NCBI RefSeq assembly: GCF_018613795.1
Contig: NZ_JAGGPN010000038.1
Location: 186,001 to 250,000, forward strand
Direction of reading: 5' to 3'
Origin: Arthrobacter sp. ISL-65
Lineage (GTDB): Bacteria > Actinomycetota > Actinomycetes > Actinomycetales > Micrococcaceae
Length of the DNA: 64,000 nt
Positions 33,882-43,958 of this stretch are shown piece by piece. Numbering within the stretch: the stretch's first letter is position 1; every line of letters begins with the position of its first letter. The translations under genes and the position numbers were made by a program. The notes below the pieces were generated by a model that worked only from the letters and a program-made list of their open reading frames with translations, searched no databases and had not been told where the DNA came from.

Positions 33882-34769
33882 ATGAAGGCATTTTTGACCC
33901 GAAGGAAATCCCTTCTGGCAGCAGCATCCGCGGCCATCGCTCTTACACTGAGCGCTTGCGGCGGCGGCGGCACCGGGACCGGGTCCAACCCCACTCCGGT
34001 CGAGAAGCCCAGCTTCGCTGCAGGCACCGCCATGGAAAAGCTCGCCTCGGCCGGCAAAGTGACCATCGGCACCAAGTTCGACCAGCCGCTGTTCGGCCAA
34101 AAGGGCCTGGACGGCAAGCCTGTCGGTTTCGACGTCGAAATCGGCAAGCTGCTCGCCGCCAAGCTGGGCATCCCCGCAGACAAAATTGAATGGGTCGAGA
34201 CCGTCTCCGCCAACCGCGAGCAGTTCATCAAGCAGGGCAAGGTGGACCTGATCGTGGCCACCTACACCATCAACGACAAGCGCAAGACCGAAGTCGACTT
34301 CGCCGGCCCGTACTACGAAGCCGGCCAGGCACTGATGGTGAACAAGGACAACACGTCCATCACCAAGCCCGAGGACGTCAAGGGCAAGAACGTCTGCTCC
34401 GTGACGGGCTCCACCCCGGCCTCCACCATCGTGCAGAAGTACGGCGCAGTCCTGGTTCCGGCCGCCACTTACTCGGCCTGCCTCGAGCCGCTCCGCAACA
34501 AGCAGGTTGAAGCCGTCACCACGGACAACGTCATCCTGGCCGGCTTCGTCAACAAGGAACCGGACGCGTTCAAGCTGGCATCCGACGAGACCTTCACCAA
34601 GGAGCCTTACGGCATCGGCCTGAAGAAGGGCGACACGGAGTTCCGCAACTGGGTCAACGACCAGCTGGAAAGCTTCTCCAAGGACGGCTCCTACAAGAAG
34701 GCCTGGGAAGACACGGCCGGCGCGGTCATCAAGACGGCACCGGAACTTCCGGCCATCGACCGCTACTAA
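33882..34769 (+). CDS. gluB: Glutamate-type substrate-binding lipoprotein
   Basis: 295 residues. Signal peptide with RRKSLLAAASAAIALTLSAC; LSAC is the lipobox and the Cys at about residue 26 should be lipidated. The body is a family 3 solute-binding protein: VTIGTKFDQPLFGQKGLDGKPVGFDVEIGKLLAAKLG, VDLIVATYTINDKRKTEVDFAGPYYEAGQALMV. Binds amino acid outside the membrane and delivers it to GluCD. 88 bases after gluA; followed by a strong hairpin, the usual device for making more binding protein than permease. Confidence 0.93.
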   Translation: MKAFLTRRKSLLAAASAAIALTLSACGGGGTGTGSNPTPVEKPSFAAGTAMEKLASAGKVTIGTKFDQPLFGQKGLDGKPVGFDVEIGKLLAAKLGIPADKIEWVETVSANREQFIKQGKVDLIVATYTINDKRKTEVDFAGPYYEAGQALMVNKDNTSITKPEDVKGKNVCSVTGSTPASTIVQKYGAVLVPAATYSACLEPLRNKQVEAVTTDNVILAGFVNKEPDAFKLASDETFTKEPYGIGLKKGDTEFRNWVNDQLESFSKDGSYKKAWEDTAGAVIKTAPELPAIDRY

Positions 34770-34778
34770 GACGATCGT

Positions 34779-34824
34779 GGCGGTTACCGGCGGCTGTGCA
34801 TGCCACAGCCTGCCGGTAACCGCC
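34779..34824 (+). promoter_or_regulatory. Intercistronic hairpin between gluB and gluC
   Basis: GGCGGTTACCGGC pairs with GCCGGTAACCGCC, with an inner GGCTGTG/CACAGCC stem. About 20 paired bases, one bulge and no T run. It probably protects the gluAB message end or attenuates read-through into gluCD. Confidence 0.75.
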
Positions 34825-34869
34825 GCTTCCGTTTTCCGCACATTCCCCTGAACGCAGCTAAAGGATCCT

Positions 34870-35520
34870 ATGGACGTCATCATTGATAGCCTCCCCCAAT
34901 ACTGGGACGGCTTTCTCAGAACCCTGTTCCTGGCCGCCGTTTCCGGCATCATCGCCTTGGTGGCAGGCACGCTGCTGGCCGCCGCCCGCGTCTCCCCTGT
35001 TGCAGCACTCCGCGGCTTCAGCATGGCCTACGTGGAGGTTGTGCGTAACACCCCGCTGACCATTGCCTTCTTTTTCGCGGCGGTGGTCCTTCCCCGCCTG
35101 GGCGTGACCTTCCAGCAGTTCGAGGTCGCGGCCATCATCGCCCTGAGCGCCTACACCGCTGCCTTCATTGCCGAGGCTGTGCGCTCGGGCGTCAACAGCG
35201 TTCCTGTCGGCCAGGCCGAGGCAGCCCGCAGCATCGGCATGAAATTCGGCCAGGTACTCTCCCTCATCATCCTTCCGCAGGCGCTCCGCACCGTGATCCC
35301 GCCGATGATCAACATCCTCATCGCGCTCGTCAAGAACTCCTCGGTTGCCGGCGCCTTCTACGTGCTGGAGCTGTTCGGCTACGGCAAGCAGCTGGCCAAT
35401 GACCATGGTGACGCCGTCATGTGGGTGCTGGTGGGGGTTGCCTTCTTCTATCTCCTGATCACCGTGCCGCTGGGCTATCTCGCCCACCAGGTCGAACGAA
35501 AGGTGGCGATCGCACGATGA
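34870..35520 (+). CDS. gluC: Amino-acid ABC transporter permease
   Basis: 216 residues with about five membrane helices. The EAA loop is visible: EAARSIGMKFGQVLSLIILPQALRTVIPP. N-terminal YWDGFLRTLFLAAVSGIIALVAGTLLAAARVSP and VEVVRNTPLTIAFFFAAVVLP are the usual His/Glu/Gln permease blocks. Pairs with GluD. RBS AAGGAT before the ATG. Its stop overlaps the gluD ATG (ATGA). Confidence 0.92.
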   Translation: MDVIIDSLPQYWDGFLRTLFLAAVSGIIALVAGTLLAAARVSPVAALRGFSMAYVEVVRNTPLTIAFFFAAVVLPRLGVTFQQFEVAAIIALSAYTAAFIAEAVRSGVNSVPVGQAEAARSIGMKFGQVLSLIILPQALRTVIPPMINILIALVKNSSVAGAFYVLELFGYGKQLANDHGDAVMWVLVGVAFFYLLITVPLGYLAHQVERKVAIAR

Positions 35521-36356
35521 GTTCGGTTCTCTACGACGTCCCCGGCCCCAAGGCCCGCCGCGTCTCGCTGATCGGGTCAGTGATCGGCGTCGTGCTGATC
35601 GCTGCCCTGCTGGCGTGGGCCGTGATGACCCTGGCCCAGCAGGGGATCTTCCAGGCACAGCGCTGGGCGATCTTCGGCCAGGCTGACGTCTGGTCGCTGA
35701 TCGCCAGCGGCATCGGCGCGACGCTGGCCGCGGCGGCCATTGCAGCAGTCATTGCCTTTCCGCTGGGGCTTCTGCTGTGCCTGATGCGCATCTCCGACGT
35801 CGCCTGGATCAGGATTCCCACCAGGATCGTGCTCGAGTTCCTGCGCGGCATGCCCGTGGTCCTGATGATGCTGTTTGTGCTGCTGGTCTTCGCCACCAGC
35901 TCGTTCATCGCCGTGGTGACAGGCCTGGTCCTCTACAACGCCGCGATCTTCGCGGAGATCATCCGCGCCGGCATCCAGTCCCTCCCACGCGGCCAGCGTG
36001 AAGCAGGTTTGGCAATCGGCCTGACCAGCTTCCAGTCCCGGCTGACCATCGAACTGCCGCAGGCCGTCCGCCGCATGCTGCCGTCCCTCGTTGCGCAACT
36101 CGTGGTCCTGCTGAAGGACACGTCGCTGGGGTACATCGTTGCCTACGGTGAACTGCTGCGCGCAGTGCAGGTGATGGCGGACTTCCTGGGCCCGCAGTTC
36201 CTGTTCCCGGTCTTCTTCGTGGCCGCGGCCATCTACATCGCCATCAACCTGGCCGTCTCCAGGCTGGCCATCTGGATTGAGCGGCGCGGTTCCAAGAAGG
36301 CCGCCGGCGGAGTGGCGAAGGCCCCCACCGCCGGCGTGTCCACCGTAATCAAGTAA
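35517..36356 (+). CDS. gluD: Amino-acid ABC transporter permease
   Basis: 279 residues, second membrane subunit. The EAA loop reads REAGLAIGLTSFQSRLTIELPQAVRRMLPS and the conserved VLEFLRGMPVVLMMLFVLL block is present. An N-terminal cytoplasmic piece precedes the first helix, and the C-terminal tail is basic and Ala-rich. ATG at 35517 overlaps the gluC stop; the ORF extending upstream to 35421 lies inside gluC and was rejected. Followed by a strong terminator. Confidence 0.92.
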   Translation: MSSVLYDVPGPKARRVSLIGSVIGVVLIAALLAWAVMTLAQQGIFQAQRWAIFGQADVWSLIASGIGATLAAAAIAAVIAFPLGLLLCLMRISDVAWIRIPTRIVLEFLRGMPVVLMMLFVLLVFATSSFIAVVTGLVLYNAAIFAEIIRAGIQSLPRGQREAGLAIGLTSFQSRLTIELPQAVRRMLPSLVAQLVVLLKDTSLGYIVAYGELLRAVQVMADFLGPQFLFPVFFVAAAIYIAINLAVSRLAIWIERRGSKKAAGGVAKAPTAGVSTVIK

Positions 36357-36387
36357 ACGTCGTGAGATAAACGGCAGGCATTAATGG

Positions 36388-36423
36388 CGAAGGGTCCGCA
36401 GCCATCCGGCTGCGGACCCTTCG
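36388..36423. terminator. Terminator after gluD
   Basis: CGAAGGGTCCGCAGCC and its complement form a perfect 16-bp stem with an ATCC loop. It sits between the convergent gluD and dapE genes and can serve either. Confidence 0.8.
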
Positions 36424-36469
36424 TGCTTCTCTGCCAGTGCCCAGACGTCTGAGGTTCAGGGCAGCATGC

Positions 36470-37594
36470 TCAGGACAGCCACGTCTGCAGTGCGCGCAGG
36501 CAGGTGCGGACGGCATCGGCCTCCACGTGTTCGTTGTCCTTGTGGGCCAGCAGCGCGTCGCCGGGCCCGAAGTTCACTGCCGGGATGCCCAGTTCGCTGA
36601 AGCGGGCGACGTCGGTCCAGCCGTATTTGGGTTTCGGCTCGCCGCCCACGGCGGCCACGAAGGACGCGGCGGCAGGGTGGTTCAGTCCCGGGCGCGCGCC
36701 GGCGGCGCTGTCTGTGCGGACGACGTCGAACCCGTCCAGCAGCGCGCGCACGTGCTCTTCGGCCTGGTCGGGGGTCTTGTCCGGGGCGAAGCGGTAGTTG
36801 ATCTCCACCACGCAGCGGTCCGGGATGACGTTGCCCGCGGTGCCGCCGTGGATCTTCACCGCGTTCAGGCTTTCGCGGTAGTCGAGGCCGTCCACGGTCA
36901 CGGTCTGCGGGCTGTACGCCGCGAGACGTTCCAGTATGGGCGCGGCGGCGTGGATCGCATTGCGGCCCATCCAGGCCCGGGCGGAGTGGGCCGCCTCGCC
37001 GGACGTAGTGGCGTGGAACCGCATGGTGCCGTTGCAGCCGCCCTCGACGGTACCGTCGGTCGGTTCGAGCAGGATGGCAAAGTCGCCGCCGAGGAGCCCG
37101 CCATGGTTCCGCACCAGCCGGCCGAGCCCGCTCTTGACGGCCTCCACCTCCTCATGGTCGTAGAACACAAAGGTGACGTCCTTGCTCGGTTCCGCCTCGC
37201 CGTCGAACATGGACGCTGCCAGTGCAAGCTGGACCGCAACGCCGCCCTTCATGTCCGTGGCGCCGCGGCCGTACAGGACGCCGTCGCCGGGGACCCCGGA
37301 CGGCCAGGTGGACGGCACCGTTCCCAGCGAGTCTTCCGTAACGGGCAGCGGCACGGTGTCCAGGTGGCCTGCCAGGATGACCCGTTCGCTGCGGCCGAGG
37401 TTGGTCCGGGCGATGATGGAGTCGCCGTCACGTACCAGTTCGAAGCCGGGGAGTTGGCGGAGTGCCGACTCGACGGCGTCCGCAAGCTGGCGCTCGTTGC
37501 CGGAGACGCTGTTGATGTCGATCAGCGCGGCGGTCAGCAATGCCACGTCCTGGCGCAGGTCAAGGGTCACGGGGGCTGTTTCGGCAATCACCAT
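36470..37594 (-). CDS. dapE: Succinyl-diaminopimelate desuccinylase
   Basis: 374 residues, M20 metallopeptidase fold. Hydrolyses N-succinyl-LL-diaminopimelate in lysine and peptidoglycan precursor synthesis. Metal and catalytic motifs: LAGHLDTVPLP (His and Asp), YGRGATDMKGGVA (bridging Asp), FYDHEEVEAVKSGL (catalytic Glu pair), NGTMRFHATTSGEAAHSARAW (dimer-domain His), and the terminal VNFGPGD-HKDNEHVE. ATG at 37594. Divergent from dapD, the enzyme two steps earlier. Confidence 0.94.
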   Translation of the reverse strand: MVIAETAPVTLDLRQDVALLTAALIDINSVSGNERQLADAVESALRQLPGFELVRDGDSIIARTNLGRSERVILAGHLDTVPLPVTEDSLGTVPSTWPSGVPGDGVLYGRGATDMKGGVAVQLALAASMFDGEAEPSKDVTFVFYDHEEVEAVKSGLGRLVRNHGGLLGGDFAILLEPTDGTVEGGCNGTMRFHATTSGEAAHSARAWMGRNAIHAAAPILERLAAYSPQTVTVDGLDYRESLNAVKIHGGTAGNVIPDRCVVEINYRFAPDKTPDQAEEHVRALLDGFDVVRTDSAAGARPGLNHPAAASFVAAVGGEPKPKYGWTDVARFSELGIPAVNFGPGDALLAHKDNEHVEADAVRTCLRALQTWLS

Positions 37595-37635
37595 CCCACT
37601 GTATCCCGCGCCTGCCGTCCCAACCGGGTAGCAGC

Positions 37636-37667
37636 TCAGGGCGTTCCCAGCGCCGGGAACGCCCTGA
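37636..37667. repeat. 30-bp palindrome, copy 2
   Basis: TCAGGGCGTTCCC and GGGAACGCCCTGA flank AGCGCC. Near-identical to 19867-19896 with one base changed at the centre. Here it lies in the divergent dapE-dapD spacer, where a terminator would not be expected, so a regulatory or mobile-repeat role is possible. Confidence 0.85.
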
Positions 37668-37719
37668 AATGCGACTCAGATATGTGCGGACCGGTTTCGG
37701 TGCGTGCACGTCGTCTCGA

Positions 37720-37725
37720 TAGACT
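37720..37725 (+). promoter_or_regulatory. -10 element of dapD, leaderless
   Basis: TAGACT, six bases, then the dapD ATG at 37732. Confidence 0.55.
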
Positions 37726-37731
37726 TGGCGC

Positions 37732-38760
37732 ATGACTGAAACCGCTTCTTCCGCCGTGCCCGCTGCCCAGACACTGTCCGACGAATCCCGGTCGGCCTAT
37801 GGATTCGGCGTAGCCACCATCGCCACGCGGAACGGCGAAGCCACCGTGCTGGATACCTGGTTCCCCGCCCCCGCCCTCGGTGTGGCCACCGAAAGCCTCC
37901 GCGCGGTGGAAAACGCCGACGAAACCCTGACGGACATCGCGGCCGCCGGCACTGACGCCGACCGCGGCACCGAGCAGAAGGTGGTGTTCGTCCAGATCAA
38001 CCTGGACGAGGCCCCGGCGGACACCGCCGATGCCTACCTGCGCCTGCACCTGCTCTCGCACCGCCTGGTCCGGCCCAACAGCATCAACCTGGACGGCATC
38101 TTCGGCAAGCTCCCTAACGTCGTCTGGACCAACTTCGGCCCGTGCGCCGTGGACGGGTTCGAACTGACCCGCGCCAAGCTGCGCAAGCGCGGCGCGGTCA
38201 CCGTCTACGGCGTGGACAAGTTCCCGCGCATGGTGGACTACGTCGTTCCGGCGGGCGTCCGCATTGCCGACGCCGACCGCGTGCGCCTGGGCGCCCACCT
38301 GGCCGACGGCACCACCGTCATGCACGAAGGCTTCGTGAACTTCAACGCCGGCACGCTGGGGACCTCCATGGTTGAGGGCCGCATCTCCGCCGGTGTGGTG
38401 GCCGGAGACGGCACCGACGTCGGCGGCGGCGCCTCGATCATGGGCACCCTCTCCGGCGGCGGCAAGGAGAAGGTGTCCCTGGGCCAGCGCGTCCTGCTGG
38501 GCGCCAACTCCGGCGTGGGCATCAGCATCGGGGACGACTCCGTGGTGGAAGCCGGGCTGTACGTCACGGCAGGCACCCGCGTCCGCCTTGCCGGCCCTAA
38601 GGACGCCGACGGCGAGGACACCAGCAAGATCGTGAAGGCCGTGGAGCTGTCCGGCGTGCCGAACCTGCTGTTCCGCCGTAACTCCACCACCGGTGAAGTT
38701 GAAGTCCTGCCCCGCCAGGGCCAGACCGTGGAGCTGAACGACGCCCTGCACGCCAACTGA
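37732..38760 (+). CDS. dapD: Tetrahydrodipicolinate N-succinyltransferase
   Basis: 342 residues, the actinobacterial DapD form. Left-handed beta-helix hexapeptide repeats run from about residue 175 ([35 protein letters not shown] through [23 protein letters not shown]). The [31 protein letters not shown] loop is typical. Succinylates tetrahydrodipicolinate using succinyl-CoA, upstream of DapC and DapE, both encoded in this window. Confidence 0.94.
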   Translation: MTETASSAVPAAQTLSDESRSAYGFGVATIATRNGEATVLDTWFPAPALGVATESLRAVENADETLTDIAAAGTDADRGTEQKVVFVQINLDEAPADTADAYLRLHLLSHRLVRPNSINLDGIFGKLPNVVWTNFGPCAVDGFELTRAKLRKRGAVTVYGVDKFPRMVDYVVPAGVRIADADRVRLGAHLADGTTVMHEGFVNFNAGTLGTSMVEGRISAGVVAGDGTDVGGGASIMGTLSGGGKEKVSLGQRVLLGANSGVGISIGDDSVVEAGLYVTAGTRVRLAGPKDADGEDTSKIVKAVELSGVPNLLFRRNSTTGEVEVLPRQGQTVELNDALHAN

Positions 38761-38838
38761 CCGCACGCCAACCGACCGTGAGGACATAGCCGGCACGCCA
38801 TCCAGACGGGCGTGCCGGCAGATTGCTGGAGTAACAAC

Positions 38839-39690
38839 GTGACACGCAGACGCAGGCTGCGCGGGGCTGTCATCACCGGCCTCTCCCTCGCCCTGGTCGC
38901 CGGCGGCATCTACACCGCGGCCACTTTGCTGCAGCGCTCCGAGCAGCTGATCACCGAGGAATGCACCGCCGCCATCGGCTCACAGCGGTCCGATCTGGCC
39001 ACCGACCAGGCCGCGAAGGCGGCGCTGATCACGGCTGTCTCGGTGCGCCGCGGGCTCCCTCCGCGGGCAGCCAGCATTGCCCTGGCCACCGCCATGCAGG
39101 AATCCAAGCTTCGGAACATCGGCCACGGCGACCTTGCCGGCCCCGACTCCAGGGGCCTCTTCCAGCAGCGCCCGTCCCAGGGCTGGGGCACCCAGGACCA
39201 GGTCATGGACCCGATCCATGCCACGAACGCCTTCTATGATGCCCTCGTGAAGGTGCCCGGCTATGCCACCCTGGAAATCACCGACGCCGCCCAGCGCGTA
39301 CAGCGCTCCGCCTACCCGACTGCCTACGCCGAGCACGAGGCCATGGGACGGTCCTTCGCCTCGGCATTGACGGGTGAGACGCCCGCTGCCCTGAACTGCA
39401 CGCTCCGCTCACCGGACACTGCCGGCAACCCCGCCGCCCTGCTCACTGAGCTGGAAGCCGCCTACGGAACCATCCCCACGGCGGCCTCCGGCCAAACGCT
39501 GGAGGTGGACGTCGCCGACAGCTTCGCCTGGTCCGTGGCCCACTGGGCGGTGGCAAACGCCAAAGAGTATTCGGTGGAACGCGTGGACGTGGACGGAAAG
39601 CGGTGGGACAGGAAGGCCCGAAACGGGTGGCAGGATGCACCGGATGCCGGCGGCCGGGTGGCCATCACGCTTGCTGCTGCCGGGTCCTGA
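38839..39690 (+). CDS. Secreted or anchored lysozyme-like protein
   Basis: 283 residues. N-terminal basic residues then one hydrophobic segment (GAVITGLSLALVAGGIYTAATLL), a signal anchor. The next region, AMQESKLRNIGHGDLAGPDSRGLFQQRPSQGWGTQDQVMDPIHATNAFYDALVKVPGY, has the Glu and GLFQ-type layout of transglycosylase-like folds. Similar proteins are sometimes labelled heavy-metal transporter, which the sequence does not support. C-terminal part carries WSVAHWAVANAKEY and EVDVADSFAW repeats of unknown role. GTG with CTGGAG upstream is preferred. 78 bases after dapD. Confidence 0.7.
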   Translation: MTRRRRLRGAVITGLSLALVAGGIYTAATLLQRSEQLITEECTAAIGSQRSDLATDQAAKAALITAVSVRRGLPPRAASIALATAMQESKLRNIGHGDLAGPDSRGLFQQRPSQGWGTQDQVMDPIHATNAFYDALVKVPGYATLEITDAAQRVQRSAYPTAYAEHEAMGRSFASALTGETPAALNCTLRSPDTAGNPAALLTELEAAYGTIPTAASGQTLEVDVADSFAWSVAHWAVANAKEYSVERVDVDGKRWDRKARNGWQDAPDAGGRVAITLAAAGS

Positions 39691-39737
39691 ATCTGACGCC
39701 GGGTCCTGAATGCGCGGACGTCCTGAAATCTGCGGAC

Positions 39738-40349
39738 TTAAACGAGGATCTCCACGACCGGCTGCACGTAGCTGCGGAACACCTCGGGCTGCGAGAGCAG
39801 CTCGTGGCTCATGATGATCTTGTCCGGTTCCAGGTACCACGCCCGCTGCTCATCCAGCGGCAGCTCGATGATCGTCAGCGCAAAGTCCCGTGAGTCCCGG
39901 CCGACTTCCAGGAGCCGGTCCTCCACGATGTCCTCGAGCAGGTGCGCGGAGCCTCCGGCCACGCGTTCGGCCTCCAGCTCGGCGTACTCCGCGCGCCGCT
40001 CCCGAGCCCAGGTCAGGGCTGCCCCGAAGTGCGCCTGCAGGACCTTGCGCAGCGCCGGCGAGTTGGCGAAGGACCGGAATCCCGGGGGCGACAGCTCAGG
40101 AGACATCTGCGGGTGGGCCTTCAGCAGCTGCTCCCACCAGGCTTCCCACTCAGTTTTCAGGGCGCCGATACCGCCCACTTCGGCGGTGAGATGGGCATGG
40201 TCCACGTGGCGGACCTTCGGCGCGGCATGCGAAAGCGCGGGAAAGCCTGCGCCGTCGAGCCCGGCAACATCACGTATGTAAAGGGCAATAAGCATGGGCC
40301 CCGACGTGTCCATAGTGATTCGCCAGCCTGGACCGCCTGTGTGCTGCAT
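39738..40349 (-). CDS. Uncharacterised conserved protein
   Basis: 203 residues, no domain recognised. Rich in Trp, His and Glu (EWEAWWEQLLKAH, HFGAALTWARERRAEYAELEAER), mainly helical, and acidic. No signal peptide or membrane helix. The ATG at 40349 has AAGGAGG 7 bases upstream, the best ribosome-binding site in this part, so the longer frame to 40502 is rejected. Lies between the secreted protein and a TetR gene; similar proteins are common in Arthrobacter by recollection. Confidence 0.65.
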   Translation of the reverse strand: MQHTGGPGWRITMDTSGPMLIALYIRDVAGLDGAGFPALSHAAPKVRHVDHAHLTAEVGGIGALKTEWEAWWEQLLKAHPQMSPELSPPGFRSFANSPALRKVLQAHFGAALTWARERRAEYAELEAERVAGGSAHLLEDIVEDRLLEVGRDSRDFALTIIELPLDEQRAWYLEPDKIIMSHELLSQPEVFRSYVQPVVEILV

Positions 40350-40438
40350 GCGTATGCCTCCTTGGCATCTCGTTTTCCGCCCCGTTGTGCCGGCCACCCG
40401 CTCTCCGGCTTTCAGTCTATTACCCCAGCCCGGGGACG

Positions 40439-41092
40439 TTAATGGCTGGCACCGAGCCTCCTGCGGAGGCCCGCGACGTGGAATTCGAGCACGTCGCGGC
40501 ACATTTCCGGCGACATCCAGCCCGGCTGAAGCAGGGCATGCATGGCCAGCCCGTCGAGGGTGGCCAGCAGGTGTTCGGCCGCAGTCACAAGCTGCGGTCC
40601 GGCATCGGCCCCGGTGGTATCGTCCTCATGCAGGAGCCGGGTGATCACCTGGCCGACGACGGCGGCCACGGCCCGGTGGCTCCTGTCCGCCTCGGCGGCC
40701 AGGGAGGGCCGGATCCGCGCCGCGTTCCTGAACGCCAGCCAGGCGCACGCATCCAGGGCGCGCTCGTCGTCCAGCGGCAGGAATTCGCCCAGCAGTGTTA
40801 ATACGGCACGGCTGGTGTGCGGGTCACTGGCTGCGGGCCCCAACCCTATTAGCGCTTTGTTGAGGCGCGTCAGGATGCGGTCGGAAACAGCTGCAAAGGA
40901 GTAGGCCAGCAGGTCATCGCTGCTGTCGAAGTAGTGCCGCACGGAGCCCACCGCGAGGCCCGCCTCATCCGCCACTTCCCGCAGGGACGCGCGTTCCAGT
41001 CCGTCCGTGGCGATGATCCTGCACACCGCGCCAACGATCTCCTGCCGGCGCTGCTCGGCGTCCACGATTTTCGGCACTCTTGTTTTTAGCAC
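40439..41092 (-). CDS. TetR family regulator
   Basis: 217 residues. HTH: RRQEIVGAVCRIIATDGLERASLREVADEAGLAVGSVRHYFDSSDDLLAYSFAAV, then a C-terminal helical domain of the BetI-like TetR_C type with LLGEFLPLDDERALDACAWLAF. The GTG giving MLKTRVPKIVDAEQ is used; the frame extending upstream into the gltA end is not credible. Weak ribosome-binding site. No adjacent target gene is obvious. Confidence 0.8.
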   Translation of the reverse strand: MLKTRVPKIVDAEQRRQEIVGAVCRIIATDGLERASLREVADEAGLAVGSVRHYFDSSDDLLAYSFAAVSDRILTRLNKALIGLGPAASDPHTSRAVLTLLGEFLPLDDERALDACAWLAFRNAARIRPSLAAEADRSHRAVAAVVGQVITRLLHEDDTTGADAGPQLVTAAEHLLATLDGLAMHALLQPGWMSPEMCRDVLEFHVAGLRRRLGASH

Positions 41093-41133
41093 GGGTGTGC
41101 CCCCAAACCGCGGCGGCGCGCAGCCGTTAACGC

Positions 41134-41174
41134 CGACGGCGGCCGCCCACCGGGAAGGTGGACGGCCGCCGTCG
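41134..41174. terminator. Hairpin after gltA
   Basis: CGACGGCGGCCG pairs with CGGCCGCCGTCG, with inner CCACC/GGTGG pairing. It follows the gltA stop and is upstream of the TetR gene on the same strand. Confidence 0.6.
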
Positions 41175-41207
41175 TGAATTGGCCCCTTAGTTGGGAGCCG
41201 GTGGGGA

Positions 41208-42509
<1,302 letters not shown>

Positions 42510-42805
42510 GGAGTCCCCTTCATGAGGCCTCTTGGCCTCGCTAGAAAGCTATATCCAACATCAGGTGAGCCGCGCGGGATCCCGCACGGCGGGACATCCA
42601 ACGGCCGTGCTGCCTTCTTGTAGAAAGCCACCATTGATAGTCAGTTAAAAACTACCGCCACTTGCGGGCTGCCACTAATCCGGAAGCGCCAAATCATCCC
42701 CAAAACGGGCCAGTTGTGGCGCGAGTCACATCATTGTTACGGCGTTCCCAGCGCCAAAAGTCACGCTTGTCGCGGCATGACCACAATGCGAAAACTGGGA
42801 AACCG
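42510..42805. other. gltA promoter region and half-palindrome
   Basis: No gene. The gltA promoter must lie near 42520-42660 on the minus strand. At 42740-42756 there is CGGCGTTCCCAGCGCC, matching one arm and the centre of the 30-bp palindrome at 19867/37637 but without the second arm. dapC ends at 42806 with no clear terminator. Confidence 0.5.
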
Positions 42806-43945
42806 CTATGCCAGGCGGGCCACCGCGGCGTCGATCCGTTCGTCGGTTCCGGTGAGGGCCACGCGAACATAGCCGTGCCCCGCGTCGCCGTAGAACACAC
42901 CCGGACCCACCACGATCCCCCGCTCCGCGAGGCGTGCCACGGTGTCCCAGGTTGCTTCGCCCGCCGTGCACCACAGGTACAGGCCGGCGGCGGACTCGTG
43001 CAGCGTCAGCCCGAAGGACTCAAGCGCCGGCAGGAGCCGCTCCCGCCGTCCGCGGTACAGGTCCTTCTGCTCCAGGACGTGCGCGTCGTCGCCCAGTGCC
43101 ACCCGCATGGCTTCCTGCACCGGGTACGGCACGATCATGCCGGCGTGCTTGCGGCTGTTGACGAGGTTGGCCATGAGGGCCGCATCACCGGCGACGAAGG
43201 CGGCCCGGTAGCCGGCCAGGTTGGACTGCTTGCTCAGCGAGTACACGGCGAGGAGCCCGTCGTGGGACGCACCGGCGACGCGCGGATCCAGGATGCTCGG
43301 AACAGCCTGTCCCCCGCGCTGCAGGTCCCACTCGCCCCAGCCAAGCTCGGCGTAGCACTCATCGGATGCCACCAGGGCGCCGATTGCGCGCGCCTGGTCC
43401 ACGATCTTCTTCAGCGACGCGGCGTCGCGGACGCTGCCGGTGGGGTTGCCCGGCGAGTTGACCCAAACCAGCCGGACCTTCGCCCGGGTGGCCGCGTCCA
43501 GCTCGTCGAGGTCATCAGCCGCAACCGCCGTGGCCCCGGCGAACGTGGCCCCGATGTCATAGGTGGGGTAGGCGACCGTGGGCCGGACGACGACATCTCC
43601 CGGCTTAAGGCCCAGCAGGAAAGGCAGCCACGCCACGAGTTCCTTGGAGCCCACGGTCGGCATGACGGCGCTGGGGTCCAGCCCCTCGACGCCGCGGCGG
43701 CGGGCGAACCACGCCGCGATGGCCTCCCGGAGCGCGGGCGTGCCGTGCACCGTGGGGTAACCCGGCGCATCCGCGGCTGCCTTCAGCGCGTCCTGGATGA
43801 CCGGCGGCGTCGGGTCCACGGGCGTGCCGATGGACAGGTTCACCGCACCGCCGGGGTGTTCAGCCGCTTTGGCGAGGTACGGCGCCATCGCTTCCCACGG
43901 GTAGTCGGGCAGGCTAAGGCCGAAACTGCGCACAGCTGTAGTCAC
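42806..43945 (-). CDS. dapC: Succinyldiaminopimelate transaminase
   Basis: 379 residues, class I/II PLP aminotransferase. The Schiff-base Lys is in VYSLSKQSNLAGYRAAFVAG, and NSPGNPTGS, SDECYAELGW and PTVGSKELVAWLPFLLGL mark it as the actinobacterial DapC. Makes N-succinyl-LL-diaminopimelate from the keto precursor. The GTG at 43945 is 14 bases after the ferredoxin stop, so the two are co-transcribed; fdxC-dapC adjacency is also seen in mycobacteria. The ATG at 43993 lies inside the ferredoxin gene and is rejected. Confidence 0.92.
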   Translation of the reverse strand: MTTAVRSFGLSLPDYPWEAMAPYLAKAAEHPGGAVNLSIGTPVDPTPPVIQDALKAAADAPGYPTVHGTPALREAIAAWFARRRGVEGLDPSAVMPTVGSKELVAWLPFLLGLKPGDVVVRPTVAYPTYDIGATFAGATAVAADDLDELDAATRAKVRLVWVNSPGNPTGSVRDAASLKKIVDQARAIGALVASDECYAELGWGEWDLQRGGQAVPSILDPRVAGASHDGLLAVYSLSKQSNLAGYRAAFVAGDAALMANLVNSRKHAGMIVPYPVQEAMRVALGDDAHVLEQKDLYRGRRERLLPALESFGLTLHESAAGLYLWCTAGEATWDTVARLAERGIVVGPGVFYGDAGHGYVRVALTGTDERIDAAVARLA

Positions 43946-43958
43946 GAAGGGGTCCGCC

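Noticed and set aside
38839-39690. Heavy-metal transporter annotation
   Set aside because: One N-terminal helix and a lysozyme-like outer domain do not support a transporter.
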